DNA of 64,000 bases from Petrolisthes cinctipes (Eukaryota > Arthropoda > Malacostraca > Decapoda > Porcellanidae): the NCBI GenBank assembly GCA_033782935.1, contig JAWQEG010001306.1, positions 2,976,001-3,040,000 on the forward strand, written 5' to 3'. Under the pieces are notes generated by a model. The model saw nothing but the letters and a program-made list of their open reading frames with translations, did not search any database and was not told the origin of the DNA. Made by a program: the position numbers and the translations under genes. Shown piece after piece: positions 23,447 through 34,783 of this stretch. Every line of letters starts with the position of its first letter. Position 1 is the first letter of the stretch.

Positions 23447-24911
23447 GTGCTAGAATATTTTCAAAATATAGGCTAAAAACATGCTAAAAATCGATCTTTT
23501 AGGTGCCAAAAAGTCGATATCTCAAATTCAGTCCCAAAACACCCGAAAATTCGATATTTAGAGGTCCCAGAAGCGATCTGTACATGCCTACTCAGTGTTA
23601 GAGTATTTTCAAAATACATGCTCAAAACATACTGAAAATCGATCTTTTAGGTGCACAAAAGTCGATATGTGCATGTATCTTCTGTACCCGTTTATATCTC
23701 AAATTCAGGCTCAAAACACCCGAAAATTCAATATTTTGGGGTCCCAGAAGCGATCTGTACATGCCTACTCCGTGTTAGAGTATTTTCAAAATTCAGGCCC
23801 CAAACATGCTGAAAATTGATATTTTTGGTGACCAAAGTCAATATGTGCATGTATCTTCTGTACCCATTTATATCTCAAATTCAGGCTCAAAACACCCGAA
23901 AATTCAATATTTTGGGGTCCCAGAAGCAATCTGTACATGCCTACTCAGTGCTAGAATATTTTCAAAATATAGGCTAAAAACATGCTAAAAATCGATCTTT
24001 TAGGTGCCAAAAAGTCGATATCTCAAATTCAGTCCCAAAATACCCGAAAATTCGATATTTAGGGGTCCCAGAAGCGATCTGTACATGCCTACTCAGTGTT
24101 AGAGTATTTTCAAAATACAGGCCAAAAACATACTGAAAATCGATCTTTTAGGTGCCCAAAAGTCGATATGTGCATGCATCTTCTGTACTCGTTTATATCT
24201 CAAATTCTGGCCCTAAACACCCGAAAATTCGATATTTTGGGGTCCCAGAAGCGACCTGTACATGCCTACTCCGTGTTAGAGTATTTTCAAAATTCAGGCC
24301 CAAAACATGCTGAAAATCGATATTTTTGGTGCCCAAAGTCAATATGTGCATGTATCTTCTGTACCCGTTTATATCTCAAAATCTGGCTCAAAACACCCGA
24401 AAATTCAATATTTTGGGGTCCCAGAAGCAATCTGTACAGTGCTAGAATATTTTCAAAATATAGGCTAAAAACATGCTAAAAATCGATCTTTTAGGTGCCA
24501 AAAAGTCGATATCTCAAATTCAGTCCCAAAACACCCGAAAATTCGATATTTAGGGGTCCCAGAAGCGATCTGTACATGCCTACTCCGTGTTAGAGTATTT
24601 TCAAAATACATGCTCAAAACATATTGAAAATCGATCTTTTAGGTGCACAAAAGTCGATATGTGCATGCATCTTCAGTACCCGTTTATATCTCAAATTCAG
24701 GCTCAAAACACCCGAAAATTCAATATTTTGGGGTCCCAGAAGCAATCTGTACATGCCTACTCCGTGCTAGAATATTTTCAAAATATAGGCTAAAAACATG
24801 CTGAAAATCGATCTTTTAGGTGCCAAAAAGTCGATATCTCAAATTCAGTCCCAAAACACCCGAAAATTCGATATTTAGGGGTCCCAGAAGCGATCTGTAC
24901 ATGCCTACTCC

Positions 24912-25440
24912 GTGTTAGAGTATTTTCAAAATACAGGCCAAAAACATACTGAAAATCTATATTTTTGGTGCCCAAAGTCAATATGTGCATGTATCTTCTG
25001 TACCCGTTTATATCTCAAATTCTGGCTCAACACACCCGAAAATTCAATATTTTGGGGTCCCAGAAGCAATCTGTACATGCCTACTCCGTGTTAGAGTATT
25101 TTCAAAATACATGCTCAAAACATACTGAAAATCGATCTTTTAGGAGCACAAAAGTCGATATGTGCATGCATCTTCAGAACCCGTTTATATCTCAAATTCA
25201 GGCTCAAAACACCCGAAAATTCAATATTTTGGGGTCCCAGAAGCAATCTGTACATGCCTACTCAGTGTTAGAGTATTTTCAAAATACAGGCCCTAAACAT
25301 GCTGAAAATCGATATTTTAGATGCCCAAAGTCAATATCTGCATGTATCTTCTGTACCCGTTTATATCTCAAATTCAGTCCTAAAACACCCGAAAATTCGA
25401 TATTTAGGGGTCCCAGAAGCGATCTGTACATGCCTAATCC
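24912..25440 (+). repeat. Irregular 529-bp trimer of hybrid monomers
   Basis: It comprises a 176-bp hybrid with an A1 start (acaggccaaaaacatactg) and a B1 body (ttttggtgcccaaagtc), an A2 at 25088-25264, and a B2/C2 hybrid 25265-25440 without the C deletion and ending cctaatcc. No true C is present. Relatives are at 28763-29291 and, more diverged, 37270-37798. Confidence 0.83.
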
Positions 25441-25941
25441 GTGTTAGAGTATTTTCAAAATACATGCTCAAAACATACTGAAAATCGATCTTTTAGGAGC
25501 ACAAAAGTCGATATGTGCATGCATCTTCAGTACCCGTTTATATCTCAAATTCAGGCTCAAAACACCCGAAAATTCGATATTTTGGGGTCCCAGAAGCGAT
25601 CTGTACATGCCTACTCAGTGTTAGAGTATTTTCAAAATTCAGGCCCAAAACATGCTGAAAATCGATATTTTAGATGCCCAAAGTCAATATGTGCATGTAT
25701 CTTCTGTACCCGTTTATATCTCAAATTCAGGCTCAAAACAACCGAAAATTCAATATTTTGGGGTCCCAGAAGCAATCTGTACATGCCTACACAGTGCTAG
25801 AATATTTTCAAAATATAGGCTAAAAACATGCTAAAAATCGACATTTTAGGTGCCAAAAAATCGATATCTCAAATTCAGTCCCAAAACACCCGAAAATTCG
25901 ATATTTAGGGGTCCCAGAAGCGATCTGTACATGCCTACTCC

Positions 25942-28900
25942 GTGTTAGAGTATTTTCAAAATTCATTCTCAAAACATACTGAAAATCGATCTTTTAGGTG
26001 TACAAAAGTCGATATATGCATGCATCTTCAGTACCCATTTATATCTCAAATTCAAGCTCAAAACACCCGAAAATTCAATATTTTGGGGTCACAGAAGCAA
26101 TCTGTACATGCCTACTCAGTGTTAGAGTATTTTCAAAATACAGGCCCAAAACATGCTGAAAATCGATATTTTAGATGCCCAAAGTCAATATGTGCATGTA
26201 TCTTCTGTACCCGTTTATATCTCAAATTCAGGCTCAAAACACCCGAAAATTCAATATTTTGGGGTCCCAGAAGCAATCTGTACATGCCTACTCAGTGCTA
26301 GAATATTTTCAAAATATAGGCTAAAAACATGCTAAAAATCGATCTTTTAGGTGCCAAAAAATCGATATCTCAAATTCAGTCCCAAAACACCCAAAAATTC
26401 GATATTTAGAGGTCCCAGAAGGTATCTGTACATGCCTACTCCGTGTTAGAGTATTTTCAAAATACAGGCCAAAAACATACTGAAAATCGATCTTTTAGGT
26501 GCACAAAAGTCGATATGTGCATGCATCTTCAGTACCCGTTTATATCTCAAATTCAGGCTCAAAACACCCGAAAATTCGATATTTTGGGGTCCCAGAAGCG
26601 ATCTGTACATGCCTACTCAGTGTTAGAGTATTTTCAAAATTCAGGCCCCAAACATGCTGAAAATCGATATTTTAGATGCCCAAAGTCAATATGTGCATGT
26701 ATCTTCTGTACCCGTTTATATCTCAAATTCAGGCTCAAAACAACCGAAAATTCAATATTTTGGGGTCCCAGAAGCAATCTGTACATGCCTACACAGTGCT
26801 AGAATATTTTCAAAATATAGGCTAAAAACATGCTAAAAATCGACATTTTAGGTGCCAAAAAATCGATATCTCAAATTCAGTCCCAAAACACCCAAAAATT
26901 CGATATTTAGGGGTCCCAGAAGCGATCTGTACATGCCTACTCCGTGTTAGAGTATTTTTAAAATACATGCTCAAAACATAATGAAAATCGATCTTTTAGG
27001 TGCACAAAAGTCGATATGTGCATGCATCTTCAGTACCCGATTATATCTCAAATTCAGGCTCAAAACACCCGAAAATTCAATATTTTGGGGTCCCAGAAGC
27101 AATCTGTACATGCCTACTCAGTGTTAGAGTATTTTCAAAATACAGGCCCAAAACATGCTGAAAATCGATATTTTAGATGCCCAAAGTCAATATGTGCATG
27201 TATCTTCTGTACCCGTTTATATCTCAAATTCAGGCTCAAAACACCCGAAAATTCAATATTTTGGGGTCCCAGAAGCAATCTGTACATGCCTACACAGTGC
27301 TAGAATATTTTCAAAATATAGGCTAAAAACATGCTAAAAATCGATCTTTTAGGTGCCAAAAAGTCGATATCTCAAATTCAGTCCCAAAACACCCGAAAAT
27401 TCGATATTTAGAGGTCCCAGAAGCGATCTGTACATGCCTACTCAGTGTTAGAGTATTTTCAAAATACATGCTCAAAACATACTGAAAATCGATCTTTTAG
27501 GTGCACAAAAGTCGATATGTGCATGTATCTTCTGTACCCGTTTATATCTCAAATTCAGGCTCAAAACACCCGAAAATTCAATATTTTGGGGTCCCAGAAG
27601 CGATCTGTACATGCCTACTCCGTGTTAGAGTATTTTCAAAATTCAGGCCCCAAACATGCTGAAAATTGATATTTTTGGTGACCAAAGTCAATATGTGCAT
27701 GTATCTTCTGTACCCATTTATATCTCAAATTCAGGCTCAAAACACCCGAAAATTCAATATTTTGGGGTCCCAGAAGCAATCTGTACATGCCTACTCAGTG
27801 CTAGAATATTTTCAAAATATAGGCTAAAAACATGCTAAAAATCGATCTTTTAGGTGCCAAAAAGTCGATATCTCAAATTCAGTCCCAAAATACCCGAAAA
27901 TTCGATATTTAGGGGTCCCAGAAGCGATCTGTACATGCCTACTCAGTGTTAGAGTATTTTCAAAATACAGGCCAAAAACATACTGAAAATCGATCTTTTA
28001 GGTGCCCAAAAGTCGATATGTGCATGCATCTTCTGTACTCGTTTATATCTCAAATTCTGGCCCTAAACACCCGAAAATTCGATATTTTGGGGTCCCAGAA
28101 GCGACCTGTACATGCCTACTCCGTGTTAGAGTATTTTCAAAATTCAGGCCCAAAACATGCTGAAAATCGATATTTTTGGTGCCCAAAGTCAATATGTGCA
28201 TGTATCTTCTGTACCCGTTTATATCTCAAAATCTGGCTCAAAACACCCGAAAATTCAATATTTTGGGGTCCCAGAAGCAATCTGTACAGTGCTAGAATAT
28301 TTTCAAAATATAGGCTAAAAACATGCTAAAAATCGATCTTTTAGGTGCCAAAAAGTCGATATCTCAAATTCAGTCCCAAAACACCCGAAAATTCGATATT
28401 TAGGGGTCCCAGAAGCGATCTGTACATGCCTACTCCGTGTTATAAGTATTTTCAAAATACATGCTCAAAACATATTGAAAATCGATCTTTTAGGTGCACA
28501 AAAGTCGATATGTGCATGCATCTTCAGTACCCGTTTATATCTCAAATTCAGGCTCAAAACACCCGAAAATTCAATATTTTGGGGTCCCAGAAGCAATCTG
28601 TACATGCCTACTCAGTGCTAGAATATTTTCAAAATATAGGCTAAAAACATGCTGAAAATCGATCTTTTAGGTGCCAAAAAGTCGATATCTCAAATTCAGT
28701 CCCAAAACACCCGAAAATTCGATATTTAGGGGTCCCAGAAGCGATCTGTACATGCCTACTCCGTGTTAGAGTATTTTCAAAATACAGGCCAAAAACATAC
28801 TGAAAATCTATATTTTTGGTGCCCAAAGTCAATATGTGCATGTATCTTCTGTACCCGTTTATATCTCAAATTCTGGCTCAACACACCCGAAAATTCAATA

Positions 28901-29420
28901 TTTTGGGGTCCCAGAAGCAATCTGTACATGCCTACTCCGTGTTAGAGTATTTTCAAAATACATGCTCAAAACATACTGAAAATCGATCTTTTAGGAGCAC
29001 AAAAGTCGATATGTGCATGCATCTTCAGTACCCGTTTATATCTCAAATTCAGGCTCAAAACACCCGAAAATTCAATATTTTGGGGTCCCAGAAGCAATCT
29101 GTACATGCCTACTCAGTGTTAGAGTATTTTCAAAATACAGGCCCTAAACATGCTGAAAATCGATATTTTAGATGCCCAAAGTCAATATCTGCATGTATCT
29201 TCTGTACCCGTTTATATCTCAAATTCAGTCCTAAAACACCCGAAAATTCGATATTTAGGGGTCCCAGAAGCGATCTGTACATGCCTAATCCGTGTTAGAG
29301 TATTTTCAAAATACATGCTCAAAACATACTGAAAATCGATCTTTTAGGAGCACAAAAGTCGATATGTGCATGCATCTTCAGTACCCGTTTATATCTCAAA
29401 TTCAGGCTCAAAACACCCGA
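25942..29420 (+). repeat. Copy 2 of the 3,850-bp duplication
   Basis: Units start at 25942, 26443, 26944, 27445 (501 each), 27946 (491), 28437 (326, with gttataagtatt in place of gttagagtatt), 28763 (529) and 29292. Distance to copy 1 is 3,850 bp up to 28437 and 3,851 bp after it. Identity appears to end near 25575/29425, where copy 1 has gcgatctg and copy 2 has gcaatctg. Confidence 0.9.
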
Positions 29421-31472
29421 AAATTCAATATTTTGGGGTCCCAGAAGCAATCTGTACATGCCTACTCAGTGTTAGAGTATTTTCAAAATACAGGCCAAAA
29501 ACATACTGAAAATCGATCTTTTAGGTGCCCAAAAGTCAGTATGTGCATGTATCTTCTGTACCCGTTTATATCTCAAATTCAGGCTCAAAACACCCGAAAA
29601 TTCAATATTTTGGGGTCCCAGAAGCAATCTGTACATGCCTACACAGTGCTAGAATATTTTCAAAATATAGGCTAAAAACATGCTAAAAATCGACATTTTA
29701 GGTGCCAAAAAATCGATATCTCAAATTCAGTCCCAAAACACCCGAAAATTCGATATTTAGAGGTCCCAGAAGGTATCTGTACATGCCTACTCCGTGTTAG
29801 AGTATTTTCAAAATACAGGCCAAAAACATACTGAAAATCGATCTTTTAGGTGCCCAAAAGTCGATATGTGCATGCATCTTCTGTACCCGTTTATATCTCA
29901 AATTCTGGCCCTAAACACCCGAAAATTCGATATTTTGGGGTCCCAGAAGCGATCTGTACATGCCTACTCCGTTTTAGAGTATTTTCAAAATATAGGCCCA
30001 AAACATGCTGAAAATCGATATTTTAGATACCCAAAGTCAATATGTGCATGTATCTTCTGTACCCGTTTTTATCTCAAATTCAGGCTCAAAACACCCGAAA
30101 ATTCAATATTTTGGGGTCCCAGAAGCAATCTGTATATGCCTACACAGTGCTAGAATATTTTCAAAATATAGGCTAAAAACATGCTAAAAATCGACATTTT
30201 AGGTGCCCAAAAATCGATATATCAAATTCAGTCCCAAAACACCCGAAAATTCGATATTTAGAGGTCCCAGAAGGTATCTGTACATGCCTACTCCGTGTTA
30301 GAGTATTTTCAAAATACAGGCCAAAAACATACTGAAAATCGATCTTTTAGGTGCCCAAAAGTCGATATGTGCATGCATCTTCTGTACCCGTTTATATCTC
30401 AATTTCTGGCCCTAAACACCCGAAAATTCGATATTTTGGGGTCCCAGGAGCGATCTGTACATGCCTATTCCGTGTTAGAGTATTTTCAAAATTCAGGCCC
30501 AAAACATGCTGAAAATCGATATTTTTGGTGCCCAAAGTCAATATGTGCATGTATCTTCTGTACCCGTTTATATCTCAAATTCAGGCTCAAAACTCCCGAA
30601 AATTCAATATTTTGGGGTCCCAGAAGCAATCTGTACATGCCTACTCAGTGTTAGAGTATTTTCAAAATACAGGCCCAAAACATGCTGAAAATCGATATTT
30701 TAGATGCCCAAAATCAATATGTGCATGTATCTTCTGTACCCGTTTATATCTCAAATTCAGGCTCAAAACACCCGAAAATTCAATATTTTGGGGTCCCAGA
30801 AGCAATCTGTACATGCCTACACAGTGCTAGAATATTTTCAAAATATAGGCTAAAAACATGCTAAAAATCGACACTTTAGGTGCCAAAAAATCGATATCTC
30901 AAATTCAGTCCCAAAACACCCCAAAATTCGATATTTAGAGGTCCCAGAAGGTATCTGTACATGCCTACTCCGTGTTAGAGTATTTTCAAAATACAGGCTA
31001 AAAACATACTGAAAATCGATCTTTTAGGTGCACAAAAGTCGATATCTGCATGCATCTTCTGTACCCGTTTATATCTCAAATTCTGGCCCTAAACACCAGA
31101 AAATTCGATATTTTTGGGTCCCAGAAGCGATATGTACATGCCTACTCCGTGTTAGAGTATTTTCAAAATTAAGGCCCCAAACATGCTGAAAATTGATATT
31201 TTTGGTGCCCAAAGTCAATATGTGCATGTATCTTCTGTACCCGTTTATATCTCAAATTCAGGGTCAAAACACCCGAAAATTCAATATTTTGGGGTCCCAG
31301 AAGCAATCTGTACATGCCTACTCAGTGCTAGAATATTTTCAAAATATAGGCTAAAAACATGCTAAAAATCGATCTTTTAGGTGCCAAAAAGTCGATATCT
31401 CAAATTCAGTCCCAAAACACCCGAAAAATCGATATTTAGGGGTCCCAGAAGCGATCTGTACATGCCTACTCA
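29292..31472 (+). repeat. Block matching the window start in permuted order
   Basis: Units are A2-A1-C1 29292-29793 (502), A1-B2-C1 29794-30294, A1-B1-B2-C1 30295-30971 (677) and A-B1-C2 30972-31472. The 30295 unit matches 649-1325 (distance 29,646 bp), and 28939-29793 matches 1326-2180 (distance 27,613 bp). At the window start the two parts are in the opposite order. Confidence 0.86.
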
Positions 31473-31953
31473 GTGTTAGAGTATTTTCAAAATACAGGCC
31501 AAAAACATACTGAAAATCGATCTTTTAGGTGCCCAAAAGTCGATATGTGCATGCATCTTCTGTACCCGTTTATATCTCAAATTCTGGCCCTAAACACCCG
31601 AAAATTCGATATTTTGGGGTCCCAGAAGCGATCTGTACATGCCTACTCCGTGTTAGAGTATTTTCAAAATTCAGGCCCAAAACATGCTGAAAATCGATAT
31701 TTTTGGTGCCCAAAGTCAATATCTTCTGTACCCGTTTATATCTCAAAATCTGGCTCAAAACACCCGAAAATTCAATATTTTGGGGTCCCAGAAGCAATCT
31801 GTACAGTGCTAGAATATTTTCAAAATATAGGCTAAAAACATGCTAAAAATCGATCTTTTAGGTGCCAAAAAGTCGATATCTCAAATTCAGTCCCAAAACA
31901 CCCGAAAATTCGATATTTAGGGGTCCCAGAAGCGATCTGTACATGCCTACTCC
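31473..31953 (+). repeat. 481-bp trimer with two 10-bp deletions in B1
   Basis: B1 31650-31805 is only 156 bp. It has the common 10-bp loss at its end, and a second 10-bp loss near 31723 where caatat joins directly to cttctg. The two losses lie at nearly corresponding places in the two half-units of the monomer. Confidence 0.85.
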
Positions 31954-32636
31954 GTGTTAGAGTATTTTCAAAATACATGCTCAAAACATACTGAAAATCG
32001 ATCTTTTAGGTGCACAAAAGTCGATATGTGCATGCATCTTCAGTACCCGTTTATATCTCAAATTCAGGCTCAAAACACCCGAAAATTCAATATTTTGGGG
32101 TCCCAGAAGCGATCTGTACATGCCTACTCCGTGTTAGAGTATTTTCAAAATTCATGCTCAAAACATACTGAATATCGATCTTTTAGGTGCACAAAAGTCG
32201 ATATGTGCATGCATCTTCAGTACCCGTTTATATCTCAAATTCAGGCTCAAAACACCCGAAAATTCAATATTTTGGGGTCCCAGAAGCAATTTAATTTGTA
32301 CATGCCTAGTCAGTGTTAGAGTATTTTCAAAATACAGTCCCAAAATATGCTGAAAATCGATATTTTAGATGCCCAAAGTCAATATGTGCATGTATCTTCT
32401 GTACCCGTTTATTTCTCAAATTCAGGCTAAAAACACCCAAAAATTCAATATTTTGGGGTCCCAGAAGCAATCTGTACATGCCTACACAGTACTAGAATAT
32501 TTTCAAAATATAGGCTAAAAACATGCTAAAAATCGACATTTTAGGTGCCAAAAAATCGATATCTCAAATTCAGTCCCAAAACACCCGAAAATTCGATATT
32601 TATAGGTCCCAGAAGGTATCTGTACATGCCTACTCC
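31954..32636 (+). repeat. Tetramer A2-A2-B2-C1 with a 5-bp insertion
   Basis: The second A2 (32131-32312) is 182 bp because gcaatttaatttgtac replaces gcaatttgtac, a local duplication of five bases near 32290. Other markers match 2682-3359 at a distance of 29,272 bp, which lacks the insertion, so the insertion postdates that duplication. Confidence 0.86.
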
Positions 32637-34783
32637 GTGTTAGAGTATTTTCAAAATACAGGCCAAAAACATACTGAAAATCGATCTTTTAGGTGCCCAA
32701 AAGTCGATATGTGCATGCATCTTCTGTACCCGTTTATATTTCAAATTCTGGCCCTAAACACCCGAAAATTCAATATTTTGGGGTCCCAGAAGCAATCTGT
32801 ACATGCCTACTCAGTGCTAGAATATTTTCAAAATATAGGCTAAAAACATGCTGAAAATCGATCTTTTAGGTGCCAAAAAGTCGATATCTCAAATTCAGTC
32901 CCAAAACACCCGAAAATTCGATATTTAGGGGTCCCAGAAGCGATCTGTACATGCCTACTCCGTGTTAGAGTATTTTCAAAATTCATGCTCAAAACATACT
33001 GAAAATCGATCTTTTAGGTGCACAAAAGTCGATATGTGCATGCATCTTCAGTACCCATTTATATCTCAAATTCAAGCTCAAAACACCCGAAAATTCGATA
33101 TTTAGGGGTCCCAGAAGCGATCTGTACATGCCTACTCCGTGTTAGAGTATTTTCAAAATTCAGGCCCAAAACATGCTGAAAATCGATATTTTTGGTGCCC
33201 AAAGTCAATATGTGCATGTATCTTCTGTACCCGTTTATATCTCAAATTCAGGCTCAAAACACCCGAAAATTCAATATTTTGGGGTCCCAGACGAAATCTA
33301 TACAGTGCTAGAATATTTTCAAAATATAGGCTAAAAACATGCTAAAAATCAATCTTTTAGGTGCCAAAAAGTCGATATCTCAAATTCAGTCCCAAAACAC
33401 CCGAAAATTCGATATTTAGGGGTCCCAGAAGCGATCTGTACATGCCTACTCCGTGTTAGAGTATTTTCAAAATACATGCTCAAAACATACTGAAAATCGA
33501 TCTTTTAGGTGCACAAAAGTCGATATGTGCATGCATCTTCAGTACCCGTTTATATCTCAAATTCAGGCTCAAAACACCCGAAAATTCAATATTTTGGGGT
33601 CCCCGAAGCAATCTGTACATGCCTACTCAGTGTTAGAGTATTTTCAAAATACAGGCCCAAAACATGCTGAAAATCGATATTTTAGATGCCCAAAGTCAAT
33701 ATGTGCATGTATCTTCTGTACCCGTTTATATCTCAAATTCAGGCTCAAAACTCCCGAAAATTCAATATTTTGGGGTCCCAGAAGCAATCTGTACATGCCT
33801 ACACAGTGCTAGAATATTTTCAAAATATAGGCTAAAAACATTCTAAAAATCGACATTTTAGGTGCCAAAAAATCGATATCTCAAATTCAGTCCCAAAACA
33901 CCCGAAAATTCGATATTTAGAGGTCCCAAAAGGTATCTGTACATGCCTACTCCGTGTTAGAGTATTTTCAAAATACAGGCCAAAAACATACTGAAAATCG
34001 ATCTTTTAGGTGCCCAAAAGTCGATATGTGCATGCATCTTCTGTACCCGTTTATATCACAAATTCAGGCTCAAAACACCCGAAAATTCAATATTTTGGGG
34101 TCCCAGAAGCAATCTGTACATGCCTACGCAGTGTTAGAGTATTTTCAAAATACAGGCCCAAAACATGCTGAAAATCGATCTTTTAGGTGCCAAAAAATCG
34201 ATATCTCAAATTCAGTCCCAAAACACCCGAAAATTCGATATTTAGAGGTCCCAGAAGGTATCTGTACATGCCTACTCCGTGTTAGAGTATTTTCAAAATA
34301 CAGGCCAAAAACATACTGAAAATCGATCTTTTAGGTGCCCAAAAGTCGATATGTGCATGCATCTTCTGTACCCGTTTATATCTCAAATTCTGGCCCTAAA
34401 CACCCAAAAATTCGATATTTTGGGGTCCCAGAAGCGATCTGTACATGCCTACTCCGTGTTAGAGTATTTTCAAAATTCAGGCCCCAAACATGCTGAAAAT
34501 CGATATTTTTGGTGCCCAAAGTCAATATGTGCATGTATATTCTGTACCCGTTTATATCTCAAATTCAGGCTCAAAACACCCGAAAATTCAATATTTTGGG
34601 GTCCCAGAAGCAATCTGTACATACCTAGGCACTCAGTGCTAGAATATTTTCAAAATATAGGCTAAAAACATGCTAAAAATCGACACTTTAGGTGCCAAAA
34701 AATCGATATCTCAAATTCAGTCCCAAAACACCCGAAAATTCGATATTTAGAGGTCCCAGAAGGTATCTGTACATGCCTACTCC
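32637..34783 (+). repeat. Block P, first copy
   Basis: Units are A1-C2 32637 (325), A2/C2 hybrid 32962 (177), B1-C2 33139 (314, B1 with 10-bp deletion and cagacgaaatc), A2-B2-C1 33453 (501, with ggtccccgaagc), A plus a C-length B2/C hybrid 33954 (325) and A1-B1-C1 34279 (505). The 505-bp unit has a 4-bp insertion (cctaggcactcag). Pieces recur at 38289-41441. Confidence 0.86.
34456..34635 (+). repeat. B1 monomer with 4-bp insertion creating cctagg
   Basis: This B1 is 180 bp because cctactcag has become cctaggcactcag near 34623-34635. The same insertion is at about 39950-39962 and 41281-41293, each in an A1-B1-C unit of 505 bp, so these three units share one ancestor. Confidence 0.85.

Larger units (their letters stand above)
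22092..25941 (+). repeat. Copy 1 of a 3,850-bp tandem duplication
   Basis: Unit starts are 22092, 22593, 23094, 23595 (501 each), 24096 (491), 24587 (A-C2, 325), 24912 (A1/B1 hybrid, A2, B/C hybrid; 529) and 25441 (501). Markers include attcattctcaaaac near 22111, gatatatgcatgc near 22162, acccgattatatc near 23186, gaaaattgatatttttggtgacc near 23812 and agcgacctg near 24251. Confidence 0.9.

Noticed and set aside
24790..24990. Minus-strand open frames of 60-80 codons shared among copies
   Set aside because: They recur only because the underlying blocks are duplicated. Their ends coincide with monomer features and they show no domain or codon signal.
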